Shown: positions 63,803-64,000 of the stretch, in pieces
Position numbering within the stretch: position 1 is the stretch's first letter
Layout: each line of letters opens with the position of its first letter
From: Bacteroidota bacterium
Lineage (GTDB): Bacteria; Bacteroidota; Bacteroidia; Flavobacteriales; Flavobacteriaceae
Length of the DNA: 64,000 nucleotides
NCBI GenBank assembly: GCA_022562895.1
Contig: JADFOK010000010.1
Location: 1-64,000, forward strand
Direction: 5' to 3'
The notes under the pieces: generated by a model
Databases searched by the model: none
Seen by the model: the letters and a program-made list of their open reading frames with translations, nothing else
What the model was told of the DNA's origin: nothing
Position numbers and translations under genes: made by a program

Positions 63803-64000
63803 TTAATAAGAATTTAAAATTGATATAATCGTTTCAACTTCCTCATTTGAAAGTATTGGATTCATAGGTATGCTCACAACTTCATTGTGTATTTTTTCAG
63901 CAACAGAAAAATTCAAACTTGAATATTCTAAAAGTGCATTTTGTTTATGAGGTGATATAGGATAATGAATTAATGAGCCTACTTCATTTATCTTAAGGTA
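63803..64000 (-). CDS. DegT/DnrJ/EryC1/StrS sugar aminotransferase, C-terminal fragment (cut by window edge)
   Basis: 65 codons are visible on the minus strand, open to the window edge and ending in TAA at 63803-63805. The segment SLIHYPISPHKQNAL, then AEKIHNEVVSIPMNP and SNEEVETIISIL is the conserved C-terminus of DegT/StrS PLP-dependent sugar aminotransferases. With the FdtA-like ketoisomerase nearby it is likely the FdtB/QdtB-type enzyme adding the 3-amino group. The catalytic Lys lies outside the window. Confidence 0.85.
   Translation of the reverse strand, partial: YLKINEVGSLIHYPISPHKQNALLEYSSLNFSVAEKIHNEVVSIPMNPILSNEEVETIISILNSY

Overview
The window is a chromosomal segment of a low-GC member of the Bacteroidota, almost certainly a marine-type flavobacterium (family Flavobacteriaceae). 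The evidence is: type IX secretion (T9SS) sorting domains of both type A and type B, PorP/SprF and PorE-like proteins, many lipoprotein signals and plug-less outer-membrane barrels, near absence of Shine-Dalgarno sequences, several exact copies of the Bacteroidota -7 promoter element TAnnTTTG, and families largely confined to this phylum (DUF2851, DUF4369, DUF3467, the small PspC protein). The segment looks like ordinary core genome. I see no insertion sequence, prophage, CRISPR array or rRNA operon.

Layout. 1-0.9 kb: 3' end of a secreted HYR-domain adhesin with a type A T9SS signal and a strong terminator. 0.9-8.2 kb: small housekeeping and envelope genes (DoxX-like/AlkB pair, S1/P1 nuclease, alpha/beta hydrolase, DUF819 permease, DUF4369 lipoprotein) and an idi-queD-manA operon. 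8.2-14.5 kb: a T9SS cassette on the minus strand: a small unknown secreted protein, a 979-residue VWA protein with near-identical tandem repeats and a type B signal, a PorP/SprF protein and a PorE-like OmpA protein. 14.8-16.4 kb: prfC.

16.5-32 kb is the core expression block, all on the minus strand: rpsU, a XerC/D-like recombinase, hpf, tRNA-Thr(TGT), tRNA-Tyr, tRNA-Gly, tRNA-Thr(GGT), tuf, tRNA-Trp, secE, nusG, rplK, rplA, rplJ, rplL, rpoB, rpoC and a DUF3467 gene. Large RNA hairpins lie between rplL and rpoB and between rpoB and rpoC.

32-52 kb: metabolism and envelope genes (CarboxypepD_reg protein, acyl-CoA dehydrogenase, ComEA-like HhH protein, AGCS symporter, PspC, DUF2851, a CBS/cysteine-synthase-type enzyme, a LolC/E-like permease, a NamZ-like muramidase, YkgJ, a methyltransferase, DUF2059, a metalloprotease-like lipoprotein, a YtcJ-like amidohydrolase, a barrel protein and a 1007-residue TPR protein). 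Between the symporter and PspC sits an in-frame relic of a TrkA-C (RCK_C) domain, apparently what is left of a deleted potassium channel gene.

52.4-64 kb: ftsE followed by a surface-glycan region: a GtrB-like polyprenyl-phosphate glycosyltransferase, a GT-C-like membrane protein, a subtilisin-family protease, two GT2, two GT-B enzymes, an FdtA-like sugar ketoisomerase, a Wzx-type flippase and, cut by the right edge, a DegT/StrS aminotransferase. The ketoisomerase plus aminotransferase suggest a 3-amino-3,6-dideoxyhexose in the glycan. Strand alternates from gene to gene here, with several convergent 3' overlaps, as in a recombinationally assembled O-antigen-type locus.
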